Shown in pieces: positions 20,401-29,120 of a DNA stretch of 64,000 bases. Position 1 is the stretch's first letter; each line of letters opens with the position of its first letter. The notes below the pieces were generated by a model. It worked only from the letters and a program-made list of their open reading frames with translations. It did not search any database and was not told the DNA's origin. Origin of the DNA: Pedobacter sp. N36a (GTDB taxonomy: Bacteria > Bacteroidota > Bacteroidia > Sphingobacteriales > Sphingobacteriaceae). The translations under genes were made by a program, and so were the position numbers. The stretch is from positions 1-64,000 of the forward strand of contig NZ_JACSZW010000007.1 of the NCBI RefSeq assembly GCF_014472395.1, in the 5' to 3' direction.

Positions 20401-20579
20401 TACTTACCGTCTGCTCCTGATTGAGTCCCGGTTTGGGTTCCTTTAATTTTAACAGTTACACCTGGTAATGGCTTACCATCTTCAGTGTCCGTAACTGTAC
20501 CAGTAATTGTTCGATCCTGAGCCATAGCGGAACTCGCTATAAACAGCAAAATGAACAAACTTTGTAAAAGTTTTTTCAT
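17421..20579 (-). CDS. SusC/RagA TonB-dependent transporter (pair 3)
   Basis: A 1,052-residue transporter with signal peptide MKKLLQSLFILLFIASSAMA and regulatory domain (RTITGTVTDTEDGKPLPG). The plug domain contains STYGSRGASGVILITTKKGK, and the barrel ends in VGVNLKLSL. The EVVVTSFG segment replaces the commoner EVVVTGYG. No STN domain. The operon is completed by the SusD-like_2 gene downstream, and the 5' coding end is nearly identical in DNA to those of pairs 2 and 4. Confidence 0.95.
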   Translation of the reverse strand: MKKLLQSLFILLFIASSAMAQDRTITGTVTDTEDGKPLPGVTVKIKGTQTGTQSGADGKYAVKVTSSAATLEFSYLGYVGKSVTLGAGNVVNVSLASDSKALNEVVVTSFGIQRDKKSLGYSTTKINAEELTTSKSTNVTNELVGKVPGVRASGSGGAFTGSGVIIRGMTTFTGSNQPLYVVDGVPIDNSGGDTPLQSGPSLSNRAIDINPDDIENIVVLKDAAATSTYGSRGASGVILITTKKGKKNEKGTITVSSSYNVGNVNRLPEYQNEYAQGNNGLLTPANIGKATAIGSGVSTSWGPKIMGQAYTNAHGQPAILTAYPDNVKDIFKQSYNLQNNVSFAGGTEKSTFRLAYGNSTETYVIDNNKLRRNNVTFNGTTEVTSKLTVGASVTYTNTNSIRTLQGNQLSNPLFRAFFTPRSYDLTGLPFEDVKGNQLFPFGEDNPYWTIKYNKYNDEVNRILGNANAQYKFTDWLNVDLKVGTDFFNMKSKGFDEVGNRGGGFTGATSRLIGGIIDQNNNVRNFSSYFTVNANKKFGDFNLLATLGNEINQNYIGNMSITGYNVVIPGFDNIKNTLIRDPFLGSSKTRLLGVFADFVVDYKGYLSLNLKARNDWSSTLAPANRSIFYPAAALSFVLTDAFPELKDDKYINQIKFRVSAGEVGKGAPAYTTSTYYDKSSAGDGTGAEIIFPFDGLAGYTLNDTAGNPDLTPEFTREISYGTELTFFKNRLTLDATYYTRNTRSVILSVPYSAASGITNLYKNAGKLSTKGFEFMVSGTPLKTLDFSWDISLNFTKYKSTVEELAPGVQDIFLAGFTTPNIQLVAGDEYGQIYGSAYQRNAEGQLLINPATGLPLSSANVEKIGNPNPDYTAGIFNTFKYKDFSFSFLIDIRKGGDQYSRNIADVQRNGAAKETAEFPRFEADNVTPTRPYRFEGVYASGPNAGQPNTTQVRAQDYYGNAGKYVAAEGYIYDTSWFRIREAALNYRLPQSVIGKTPFRSVEFGVFGRNLYLKAKNYPHFDPEQNAFGVSNAQGLEFNSLPSTRTVGVNLKLSL

Positions 20580-21454
20580 AAAAAATAAATTTAGGTTAGT
20601 TAATAATTATATGAATATAGACAGTTTGCTTACCATAATGTTACTCTAATTATTTTGCAATAAATAAATGACAATTTCATGACTATATTTTTTTGTAACA
20701 AAACTCATAAAAACCAGACTAATACCTCTATTAATTTGTTAAAAAAGCGCTTTTGCAAAATTAAATACCAAAATCTAAGAATCGCATTATTGCCTTTTTT
20801 TTTGAACCAAAAAATGACATTTATATCGAATAAGATTCAATTTAAAGGTTTTCTAAGAAAATAAAAATGAAAAATTAGTGCCAGAACACGTAGAGGATGG
20901 GGCAAGCTTTCTGATGAAAACAAATGCAACCGACAACTTAAAGGAGTAATTTCGGTCTAGATACTTTTAAAAATGAACGAGTTACTAGAAGTCTATATTC
21001 AGCTATTTTGAAGGTTCATTTTATTAAAACATGAATACACATGAACTTATAAAATAGCCTTACAGCATCAAAAACGCTATTAACAGTTTCAAACTTGCTG
21101 CGAAATGATCATCCCCTAAACAACCAAATTAGATTGAGATATTTTATTAAAAAAAAAGAAAAGATAGCGACAATTATGAAAATCACATTGAAAAAAAATT
21201 TTACAAAGCCTCACAATTAATATTAAGTTAATCACCAACAATAAATAAACCTTCAAGTACATCAATTGCCATTCTCCAAAAGAACCGAAACTATCACTAG
21301 GACACTATTATAGAGCCATATATAAGCCCACAATACCAGCTCACCTGACCACTATTGCCATCTTCATAAAGGGAGAGAACCAGAGGTAAAAACACCAGCA
21401 AAAAAGGGCGTCCATTTTCATGAACGCCCTTTCGGAATTATTTAAGAGAACTAA
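20580..21454 (-). promoter_or_regulatory. 875-bp gene-free gap with the pair 3 promoter block
   Basis: No open frame here looks coding, and the base composition is strongly AT-rich. Adjacent to the susC start are TATTAACTAACC and TGTCTATATTC (20613-20623, 34-44 bp before the ATG). A diverged version of the upstream block, TTGTTACAAAAAAATATAGT plus CATGAAA, lies at 20676-20703. The remaining roughly 700 bp hold nothing recognisable except the pair 4 terminator at the right end. The gap is two to three times longer than the other susC leaders. Confidence 0.55.
21403..21432 (-). terminator. Intrinsic terminator after susD pair 4
   Basis: The arms AAAGGGCGT/ACGCCCTTT, with an internal CAT/ATG extension, lie about 22 bp past the susD stop. 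An A-run on the plus strand reads as a T-run after the hairpin in the minus direction. Confidence 0.87.
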
Positions 21455-22903
21455 CTATCGTGTACCACCGGCCCACCATACATTCTCAGTTTTTACATAC
21501 TGACCATTGCCATAAGCATTCTTAACGTTATTGTTAGTAGTCACATCACTGCTACCATAAGTGAAACGTAATGGGAATTCAGAAGGTTTTGGATTAGTCA
21601 AAACAATAAAGTTATCCCCCATCGCTTTCAACCTGCGGTAATCATTATAAGATTCAATTGCTTCATCATCATAGAAAGCAAGGTATTTCTGAACCATGAT
21701 CTCCTTTGTAGGATTCTGGTCAAATAAAGCTTTCACATGATTCGTATAATAAGCATCTGCAGCAGCTGAAGTCAAACCAACCTTAACAAAAGCAGCGCCA
21801 ATACCAGCCTTTAAAGCTGTTTCAGCATTCCCACGATCACCTAATCTTGCATAAGCTTCTGCTTTCAAGAATTGAAGTTCATGGAAACTCAATAGGTTAA
21901 CAGCAGCAGTAGCATCAAGTAATCCTGAAATGCCATAACGCTCCTGTACCTGACTTGGTGCACCATTTGGCGCAAATTCCAAAGGAATTGGATTTTTCTT
22001 AGGGTAAGCCTTGAAAAACACATTATCGCGCGGATCTGCTCTATCCACTAGTTTCTCATGTAAGCTCTGACTTGCACCGAAATAATCACGGTCGCTGTAG
22101 AAGCTATATAAAGGATTAACAGTAGAACCTCCATTAAATTTAAATGCAGCCTGCTCAGTTGCGGTAGCAAAAGATTTATTCGCATCGTCAATTACTTCCT
22201 GGTATTTAGCAGATCTGAAAGAAAGACGCATTTTATAACGTGCTTTTAATCCTTGAGCCATTTTAACCCATAGTTCGTTCTTTCCAGCATACAATAAATC
22301 CTGACCGCCCATTGAAGGGAAAACAGTTGTTTTTCCAAGATTTACAATTGCATCATCCAAAAATTTCATGATGTCTCCATAAATCACTTCTTGTTTATCC
22401 AGTTTCGGCTGGAAAATCACAGCTGGCTGAAGTGCTTCAGACCATGGAATATCTCCCATTAAATCCGTCTGAATCGCAAGGTTATAAGCAGACAAAATCT
22501 GGGCAACACCCAATGCCTGGTAATTTCCTGCTTCAGATCCTCCTGGAGAACATTTTTCAATCACCGCCTTTAGATTCAAAAGGTTGGTGTAAGTAGAGCT
22601 CCATGCATTATCGTAAGTGGAAGAAGAAAAAGGCTCTGCTATTCTGATCTCTGCGTTAAACATCTGGCCGTAAATACCAACCTGCTGCTCCATATAAATA
22701 GCGGAATAGAAGGCATAATCACTTCCTGTTACTTTAAATGCACTCGATATAATCGCATCAGTCAGCACAAAGCGCGCAGGTGCAGTAACCGGGTTATTTC
22801 TGTCCTCATTGATTCTGTCCATCACATCTTCTGAACAAGAGGAAAACACAACGGTCGTTAAGAATAACGCCAGTCCTGTCTTTTTTATATTTTCTAATAT
22901 CAT
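21455..22903 (-). CDS. SusD-like lipoprotein, SusD-like_2 type (pair 4)
   Basis: A 482-residue lipoprotein with lipobox FSSC (Cys23), followed by acidic SEDVMD, a pattern favouring surface export of Bacteroidota lipoproteins. The INEDRNNP stretch, the YMEQQVGIYGQMF segment and the C-terminal KYLAFYDDEAIESYNDYRRL match the SusD-like_2 branch, as in pair 3. It should bind substrate at the surface together with the SusC encoded 13 bp upstream. The ligand is unknown; the nearest enzyme gene is the M14 peptidase beyond susC. Confidence 0.9.
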   Translation of the reverse strand: MILENIKKTGLALFLTTVVFSSCSEDVMDRINEDRNNPVTAPARFVLTDAIISSAFKVTGSDYAFYSAIYMEQQVGIYGQMFNAEIRIAEPFSSSTYDNAWSSTYTNLLNLKAVIEKCSPGGSEAGNYQALGVAQILSAYNLAIQTDLMGDIPWSEALQPAVIFQPKLDKQEVIYGDIMKFLDDAIVNLGKTTVFPSMGGQDLLYAGKNELWVKMAQGLKARYKMRLSFRSAKYQEVIDDANKSFATATEQAAFKFNGGSTVNPLYSFYSDRDYFGASQSLHEKLVDRADPRDNVFFKAYPKKNPIPLEFAPNGAPSQVQERYGISGLLDATAAVNLLSFHELQFLKAEAYARLGDRGNAETALKAGIGAAFVKVGLTSAAADAYYTNHVKALFDQNPTKEIMVQKYLAFYDDEAIESYNDYRRLKAMGDNFIVLTNPKPSEFPLRFTYGSSDVTTNNNVKNAYGNGQYVKTENVWWAGGTR

Positions 22904-22916
22904 GATTTACTAATTA

Positions 22917-25900
22917 TTAAAATGTAAGGTTTAAACCCATACCAAAAGTAGACGTTTGAGGAACCGAGAAACGCTCGAATGCTCCACCCATATTTGTATT
23001 ACCTTGAGAAGACTCAGGATCGAAGTTTGGCAACTTAGACCAGATTAAGATGTTACGTGCAAAAGCAGAAACGCTTAAATTCATTTTATTGAACTTAGGA
23101 ACTTTGTAGCTGAACACTAATTCTCTCATTTTCACAAAAGAAGCATCATAGATGAAAGCCTCATCAATGTTACCTAATACATTTGAATACAACATTTCGT
23201 AAGCATAAGAATCCGAAGCGCCACCTCTAACGATATCATTTACAGATCCATCTGCTTTAACACCTGGATAGATAAATGGTGTAGTACGATCTTCTGTATC
23301 TTTACCCATACCATAAGTATTCATCAGGCCATTGCTTCCAGAATAAATTGAACCACCATTTTTCCATTCAAAAGTAGTACTTACAGAGAAGCGTTTGTAA
23401 CGGAAAGCTGCATTACCACCTAAAAGGAATTTAGGAGAAACACTACCAATCACACCTGGCTCACCTGCTAAAGGCATACCGTAGTCATCTGCATTTTTAT
23501 CTTCCTGAACAAGAACGTTTCCATTTCCATCCCTTAAGAAGGTACCACCATAAATTACCGGGAATTTATCTCCTACACCAGCACGTACTTGTGGAGTAGT
23601 GAAACCACCTAAGAAAATGCTTTCTACACCAGGAGCTAACTCATCCACATAGTTGTCAATTTTCGTGAAATTGAAACCGATGTTAAAGTCCATATCTTCC
23701 TTTTTAACAGGATTGATATTTAATGAAATCTCATGTGCATTGGTATGGATTTTTCCACCATTCATAATGATCTGACTTGCACCAGATGAACCTCCAAGAG
23801 GAACAGGGAAAATCTGATTTTTTACATCCTGTCTAGAGAAAGTATAGTCAATAGTAAATAAGTTATTCAATACTCTTGCTTCAAAACCAACCTCTTTAGA
23901 GATGGTATTCTGAGGCTTAAGGTCTTTATTGTATAATGTTCCATCTGGTGTATAAGCTGTAGTTCCGTCAATAGGATAATTAACAGGATCATTACGCCAG
24001 AATCCACCACCATAACTAGGTGTACTGTAATAGTTCATCAAATATTTACCTGCCTGACCAACTTCTGCATAAGAAGCTCTTAACTTTAAGAAGTTAAGTA
24101 CCTCACTCTGCTTCAATCCTTCCAACTCAGTAACAATAAAACCTAACGATGCTGAAGGGTATACGAATGAACGGTTACCTCTTGGCATACTAGAAACGAT
24201 GTCATTTCTTCCTGTTAAATCTAAGTATAACATGCCTTTGTAAGCTAAGTTTACGCTAGAGAAGAAACCTACTGTTCTGTATCTGTTCTTAGATTCAGTT
24301 GCATTTCTAGTGGTCGTATTGTCGATATGTTTCCAGCCACCGAAGTTGAAGTTCAAACCTGTCTCATCATATCTCTTTAAATTCTGGTCATTAATCTCGT
24401 TACCCAATAAGGCAGTTAAGCTGAAATCATCAGAAAGTTTAACCGCATAATTAGCCGTTAACAAAGAGTTATAAGTCGCAACAGTAGCCCCATAATTATT
24501 GATCGAACCAGCCTTTCCGCCGTTTCCGTATCCAAAAATGTCCTGGTAGTTTGAAGCGTAAGAATCCACACCTAACTGATATTTAACGAAGAACTTTGAA
24601 TCTCTTCCCCAGTTCACTACAGGGTTGAAGTTCACATAACCATTTCCAAAGAAACGGTTGGTACGCTCGTTAAATACGTTGTTTTCCATACCCCAATAAG
24701 GGTTATTGAAAGTTAATGAACGATAATTGATCTGTGTATATGGATCACTTGGAATATGACTTGGAATTCCTTTTAAATTATAATTCACCGGAGCAGGATA
24801 AACTGTTCCCAATAAGGCGTCATTTCCAGCAGAAGCTTTGTCAATATCCGACTGCACATAGTTTCCAGAGAAGCCTATTTTCCATGCTTTATTTAGATTA
24901 GTTTCCGCTGCAACTTTAGCATTATATCTCTCCATTGAAGTAGAAGAAATAATACCTGTTTGGCTGGAGTTACCTATACCAATGGAAAAGTTTCCAGTTT
25001 CAGTTGCCTGAGCTACATTTACCGAGTTGTTGAAGGTTCTTCCAATTTCGAAGAAATCTTTAACATTGTCGTATTTACCAGGAGTTGCCCATGGATCCAG
25101 ACCTGCTTGCGCCAATTGCGGTACATAGTACTGACCTGGGTGTAAACCACCTACAGTATAGATATTGTCTTTACCCTGTGTGTTTCCACCATAAAAAGTA
25201 CTATTTGGAAGATCCTCTACTTTTGGTCCCCATGACATAGATGTATTTGGAGCAAATTCGCCATCACTTCCTTGTGCGTAAGTATTCTGCAATTTTGGCT
25301 TGCGTGAAATTCTGTCTAATGCAAAACTAGAGTTAAAAGTAACCACTGGTTTTCCTTTAGCTAATCCTTTACCACTTTTAGTAGTGATCACAATTACACC
25401 ATTTGAAGCACGAATACCATATAATGCCGAAGCTGCCTGACCTTTTAAAACACTCATGCTCTCGATGTCATTTGGATCTAAATCCACAGAACGATTCGCT
25501 ATATCAGATCCTGTTACCCCATTTCCTGTAGAAAAATCTGCAGTAGAAGAAATCGGCATTCCATCAATCACGTACAAGGGACTGTTGTCACCAGTAAATG
25601 ATCTCGCTCCACGTACCACAACGTTTGCAGAAGCACCCGGCATACCACTTGAAGGCTTGATCTCTACACCTGACAATTTACCTTGCAGCGATCCAACTAA
25701 ACTTGGGTTAGATGCCTTTGTTAAATCTTCACTTTTTAAGGTTTGAACATTGTAAGCCAACGCTTTTTTCTCGCGTGAAATACCCATTCCCGTAACCACA
25801 ACCTCAGAAAGTAATTTTGAATCAGCTACTAAAGAAACATTAATAACATTAGACGCTAATGAACGTAATTGCGTTAAATAACCTAAATAAGAGAACTCTA

Positions 25901-26111
25901 ATTCTGTTGCGGATGAATTTACCTTTAAGGTATATTTACCATCTCCGCTTGTTTGTGTACCCCCTTGGGCACCCTTAATCCTAACTGTTACTCCTGGAAG
26001 TGGCAAGCCATCTCCTTTGTCAGTAACCGTCCCACTGATTGTCCTTTCTTGTGCTATCGCTGATCCCGCGATAAACATCAAAATGAACAAACTTTGTAAA
26101 AGTTTTTTCAT
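22917..26111 (-). CDS. SusC/RagA TonB-dependent transporter (pair 4)
   Basis: A 1,064-residue transporter with signal peptide MKKLLQSLFILMFIAGSAIA and regulatory domain (RTISGTVTDKGDGLPLPG). An EVVVTGMG segment, a plug with ALYGIRASNGVIVITTKSGK and a barrel ending in FGMGLNLTF follow. No STN domain. The plug hallmark is slightly altered (IRASNG instead of SRGASG). It forms an operon with the downstream SusD-like_2 gene. The secreted M14 peptidase gene lies 418 bp upstream on the same strand and could supply peptides, but a promoter block between them argues for separate transcription. Confidence 0.95.
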   Translation of the reverse strand: MKKLLQSLFILMFIAGSAIAQERTISGTVTDKGDGLPLPGVTVRIKGAQGGTQTSGDGKYTLKVNSSATELEFSYLGYLTQLRSLASNVINVSLVADSKLLSEVVVTGMGISREKKALAYNVQTLKSEDLTKASNPSLVGSLQGKLSGVEIKPSSGMPGASANVVVRGARSFTGDNSPLYVIDGMPISSTADFSTGNGVTGSDIANRSVDLDPNDIESMSVLKGQAASALYGIRASNGVIVITTKSGKGLAKGKPVVTFNSSFALDRISRKPKLQNTYAQGSDGEFAPNTSMSWGPKVEDLPNSTFYGGNTQGKDNIYTVGGLHPGQYYVPQLAQAGLDPWATPGKYDNVKDFFEIGRTFNNSVNVAQATETGNFSIGIGNSSQTGIISSTSMERYNAKVAAETNLNKAWKIGFSGNYVQSDIDKASAGNDALLGTVYPAPVNYNLKGIPSHIPSDPYTQINYRSLTFNNPYWGMENNVFNERTNRFFGNGYVNFNPVVNWGRDSKFFVKYQLGVDSYASNYQDIFGYGNGGKAGSINNYGATVATYNSLLTANYAVKLSDDFSLTALLGNEINDQNLKRYDETGLNFNFGGWKHIDNTTTRNATESKNRYRTVGFFSSVNLAYKGMLYLDLTGRNDIVSSMPRGNRSFVYPSASLGFIVTELEGLKQSEVLNFLKLRASYAEVGQAGKYLMNYYSTPSYGGGFWRNDPVNYPIDGTTAYTPDGTLYNKDLKPQNTISKEVGFEARVLNNLFTIDYTFSRQDVKNQIFPVPLGGSSGASQIIMNGGKIHTNAHEISLNINPVKKEDMDFNIGFNFTKIDNYVDELAPGVESIFLGGFTTPQVRAGVGDKFPVIYGGTFLRDGNGNVLVQEDKNADDYGMPLAGEPGVIGSVSPKFLLGGNAAFRYKRFSVSTTFEWKNGGSIYSGSNGLMNTYGMGKDTEDRTTPFIYPGVKADGSVNDIVRGGASDSYAYEMLYSNVLGNIDEAFIYDASFVKMRELVFSYKVPKFNKMNLSVSAFARNILIWSKLPNFDPESSQGNTNMGGAFERFSVPQTSTFGMGLNLTF

Positions 26112-26529
26112 AAAAATATTAAAATAAGGTTAGTTAATAGGGGCTGAATATAGACATAACATGCTATGCGAGCATCATAAAAAACCCTCAAATTAGGCTT
26201 AAATGACGGTTTTTTGACAAAAAACCCATTTAGTTTAAAAAAAATAGAAGTCAAAAAACAACATTTAATTTTGCAATATTGATTTTTGCGGAATTTTATT
26301 TTCTTAGTGATAGCTTAGAGATGCTAAATCCTTTTTTTAGAAGGAAAAATCAGTTTTTAATTAAAATTCAATTTTCATGTAACAAAAACATACAATTCTG
26401 ATCTGAGAAACACAAAATTGCCAAATCGTCCACACATCTGAACGAATATGGGTATTGACAAATTGATAAAATTTAACATTGACCTCTAAAAAGAAAGAAA
26501 TTGGGGCTATTGAGTAGAAAAAGCCTCAT
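26112..26529 (-). promoter_or_regulatory. Intergenic region with the pair 4 promoter block
   Basis: The minus strand carries TTTGTCAAAAAACCGTCATT at about 26202-26222 and TGTCTATATTC at 26146-26156, followed by AGCCCCTATTAACTAACCT, 15-110 bp before the susC start. The order and spacing match those of pair 2, and the downstream half matches pair 3. A TAATTTGA sequence downstream of the TTG is a second possible -7 box. No gene is seen in the remainder, which is AT-rich. Confidence 0.6.
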
Positions 26530-29031
26530 TTAATTCACTAAAAACAACGCGTTTAAGAACAGTTGCTTTCCATTCTCCCAAAAAGAGCGGAACAAAACAT
26601 CGGTTCCAATATAGATTATAGCCCCTTTTCCCAAAGATTGAACCCCCAATGTCATTCCGGAGCTCAGTGTTTTTTTTACCGTATTTCCTGCAACTCCAGC
26701 CACATAACTATCCGGCTTAAGTAAGCCTACGTTCCAGCCTTTATTTAAAGGGGAATAAATATGATCGTCGGTTTTAAGTGCATAATAATAAGCCCCTAAA
26801 CCGGTAGCCAGCGGATGGCTATGGTCTAGATGTACTTTAAATATAGCCCCTGGAATCGCATCAGAGAGGTCCAGCGTATTCCGATTTGCATACAGTGCTG
26901 GATTCACCAGTACTTCGTCTTCTTTAAAAACCTCTTTCTTTCTAACCTCAAAAAGTTTAGAGTCAGTGACACTTTGAACGGCATCCTCCAGCAGGATTAA
27001 TCTACCTCCAATCTTGATCCAATCTTCTAATTTATCCATTATTTCCACTGGATAAGTCCCATCAGGAAGAACCAAAACGTTGATCTTGTTCAGATTAAGA
27101 TTATCAATGTTTCTCAGAGCAATCAGGCTTACTGAATAATTTAATTCCTGTTCCATGAAATGCCAAAGCGCTCCAACGCTCTGTGAAGTGCTTTCAGGAC
27201 CAGACACTATCGCTACTTTGGGTTTAATCAAGATCCTGTAGGCAGAAGAACCAAAGTCCTTTCCCCGATCTACAAAGCCACTTGCGGCAGGATAAAAGGA
27301 CTGCTTCATCTTTCTCTCTATTGCAGCCATTTTTGCAGCCAGCCCAGGTATCAGTTTCTCATTTTCTGTCCGGTAAACTAGTAAAGAACCAATCTCAAAT
27401 TTACGCCCAGTAACGGTAAATGGCTCCTCAGCAATCCGAACCTTGATGTTTTCATTCTGCAGGGCAATTAAGACCTGTGCATCGTTCATACTTCTCCAGG
27501 GAAAAATCCAGGCATAAGGTCTTTCAACCACCGGAAAGAGATCCGTTTTTTCTTCTGGCGTAGAGAAAAGCCCTTTAATGGCTTCCTGGGTAGCAAAAGC
27601 AGGCAAGCCATAGGCATAAGGCAATGCCCAGGCGGTAATGTCGTAAGTATTGGAATCGCTCACAACGGTTTGAGGCTCCATCAGCACGTTCGCCAATACA
27701 GCTCTGGGCTGGTTTAAATTGATCACCAGGTCATTCCGCTCCCCTTTAAACCGTTCGGTTTTTCTACTTTCATAACTATAACCCGTATATTCCTTATCCA
27801 GACCATAAGTAAACTGTATGTGGTTCTTTTTCAAAAGACCTGCCAATTTCTGCTGTCTATATTTATTTTGCGCCTTAATCACATAGCTTTTATGGACTCC
27901 TGGAGGAGTGGCCATCCCCTTTTCAAAATACTTCCCAAACTCCTCAACTAGCTGATCAGCATGTGCCGAAACCGTTTCCAATGTGGCCATCCCTGTAGTA
28001 AAATGATGCGCAATCCTATCTTTTAAGGTCAGCGTATCCCCATCAATGGTCGCCACAGCTAACCCTGCCCCAATTCCTCCTTGCTCATACGTCATTCCAA
28101 TCGCACCATTATATAAAGGATAGGTATCCCCATAAGAAGGGTACAACAGGTCAAACTGCTCTTTTGTGAAATATTGCCAGCCATTCTGGTCAAAATATTT
28201 GGCATTACTCTTTCCTACAGTAATCTGAAAACTCCTTTGCCAAGGAGTAATGTCCTGATGAATCGGCTCTGCAGCAGGGGCGAAATAATAAGGCTCATTG
28301 TAGCTTTGCTCATGAAAATCAACATGAACTTCCGGCATCCAATCCTGATATAAATCCAGTCGCTGCTGAGTTTCTATTTGTGATTGCCAGGCCCAATCTC
28401 TGTTCAGATCGAAATAGTAATGATTAGATCGACCTCCAGGCCAGGGTTCAGTATGTTCTCTAGACATCGGGTCTGGATTGGGTTGTATGCCCACTGTTGA
28501 GGTAAAAAAACTCAAATAGCGTTCCCTCCCATCTGGATTGAGACAAGGATCAATGATCACCACCGTATTCTTTAACCAATTTTGAATGTTAATCGTCTTT
28601 GCCTCTGCCAATGTATACAGCATTTTCAGAGCGGTTTCCGTAGAACTCGCCTCATTGCCATGGACATTGTAACTCAACCATAAAATAGCAGGTTGTTTGC
28701 CTTTAGGAACTTGCTTATTGATCAAAGAAAGGCCTTCAGCATTACTTAAACTGAGATTTTGCTTCCTGATACTCTCCAGATTATCCATATTCTCCTTTGC
28801 AGAGACAATAGCCACTAATAGCTCCCGACCTTCATAAGTCTTTCCATATTTCTGGATTTTAATGTTCTTATTGACAGATCCCAAATATTTGAAGTACTCC
28901 AGCACTTTATAGTGAGGCGTAAATTTACTGCCCAAAGGATAGCCTAAGAAGTCTTCCGGCGACCTTAGCTGTGCTTCCGCAGGCCTTAGTCCGGTCAGCA
29001 ACAACAAGAATGAGAGCAAATAATACTTCAT
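26530..29031 (-). CDS. Secreted M14 zinc carboxypeptidase with GATase-like C-terminal domain
   Basis: An 833-residue exported metallopeptidase. The start at 29031 gives a clean signal peptide (MKYYLLSFLLLLTG, cleavage near AEAQ); the ATG three codons earlier adds nothing. The M14 zinc site is visible as NVHGNEASS (His about 124, Glu about 127) and a downstream HVDFHEQS. DPCLNPDGRERY supplies substrate-binding residues. The C-terminal third (from about KVAIVSGPESTSQ) looks like a class I glutamine-amidotransferase-like fold, seen in Bacteroidota M14 proteins and probably non-catalytic. It likely trims peptides in the periplasm or at the surface. It is divergent from murF (89 bp). Confidence 0.9.
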   Translation of the reverse strand: MKYYLLSFLLLLTGLRPAEAQLRSPEDFLGYPLGSKFTPHYKVLEYFKYLGSVNKNIKIQKYGKTYEGRELLVAIVSAKENMDNLESIRKQNLSLSNAEGLSLINKQVPKGKQPAILWLSYNVHGNEASSTETALKMLYTLAEAKTINIQNWLKNTVVIIDPCLNPDGRERYLSFFTSTVGIQPNPDPMSREHTEPWPGGRSNHYYFDLNRDWAWQSQIETQQRLDLYQDWMPEVHVDFHEQSYNEPYYFAPAAEPIHQDITPWQRSFQITVGKSNAKYFDQNGWQYFTKEQFDLLYPSYGDTYPLYNGAIGMTYEQGGIGAGLAVATIDGDTLTLKDRIAHHFTTGMATLETVSAHADQLVEEFGKYFEKGMATPPGVHKSYVIKAQNKYRQQKLAGLLKKNHIQFTYGLDKEYTGYSYESRKTERFKGERNDLVINLNQPRAVLANVLMEPQTVVSDSNTYDITAWALPYAYGLPAFATQEAIKGLFSTPEEKTDLFPVVERPYAWIFPWRSMNDAQVLIALQNENIKVRIAEEPFTVTGRKFEIGSLLVYRTENEKLIPGLAAKMAAIERKMKQSFYPAASGFVDRGKDFGSSAYRILIKPKVAIVSGPESTSQSVGALWHFMEQELNYSVSLIALRNIDNLNLNKINVLVLPDGTYPVEIMDKLEDWIKIGGRLILLEDAVQSVTDSKLFEVRKKEVFKEDEVLVNPALYANRNTLDLSDAIPGAIFKVHLDHSHPLATGLGAYYYALKTDDHIYSPLNKGWNVGLLKPDSYVAGVAGNTVKKTLSSGMTLGVQSLGKGAIIYIGTDVLFRSFWENGKQLFLNALFLVN

Positions 29032-29120
29032 AATCAGCAATTAAGACTCCAAAATACTAAAGAATATTTTTTGTTTCTCTTTCATAGTGTAATTTTACCA
29101 TATCATTTAGATTTAAGCAC

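Noticed and set aside
20679..20864. 61-codon frame in the long susC gap
   Set aside because: AT-driven composition (Phe/Lys/Asn), no ribosome-binding context, and it covers the conserved promoter block.
6030..26111. Classical polysaccharide utilisation locus
   Set aside because: No glycoside hydrolase, polysaccharide lyase, sulfatase or hybrid two-component/ECF regulator is encoded among the four pairs.
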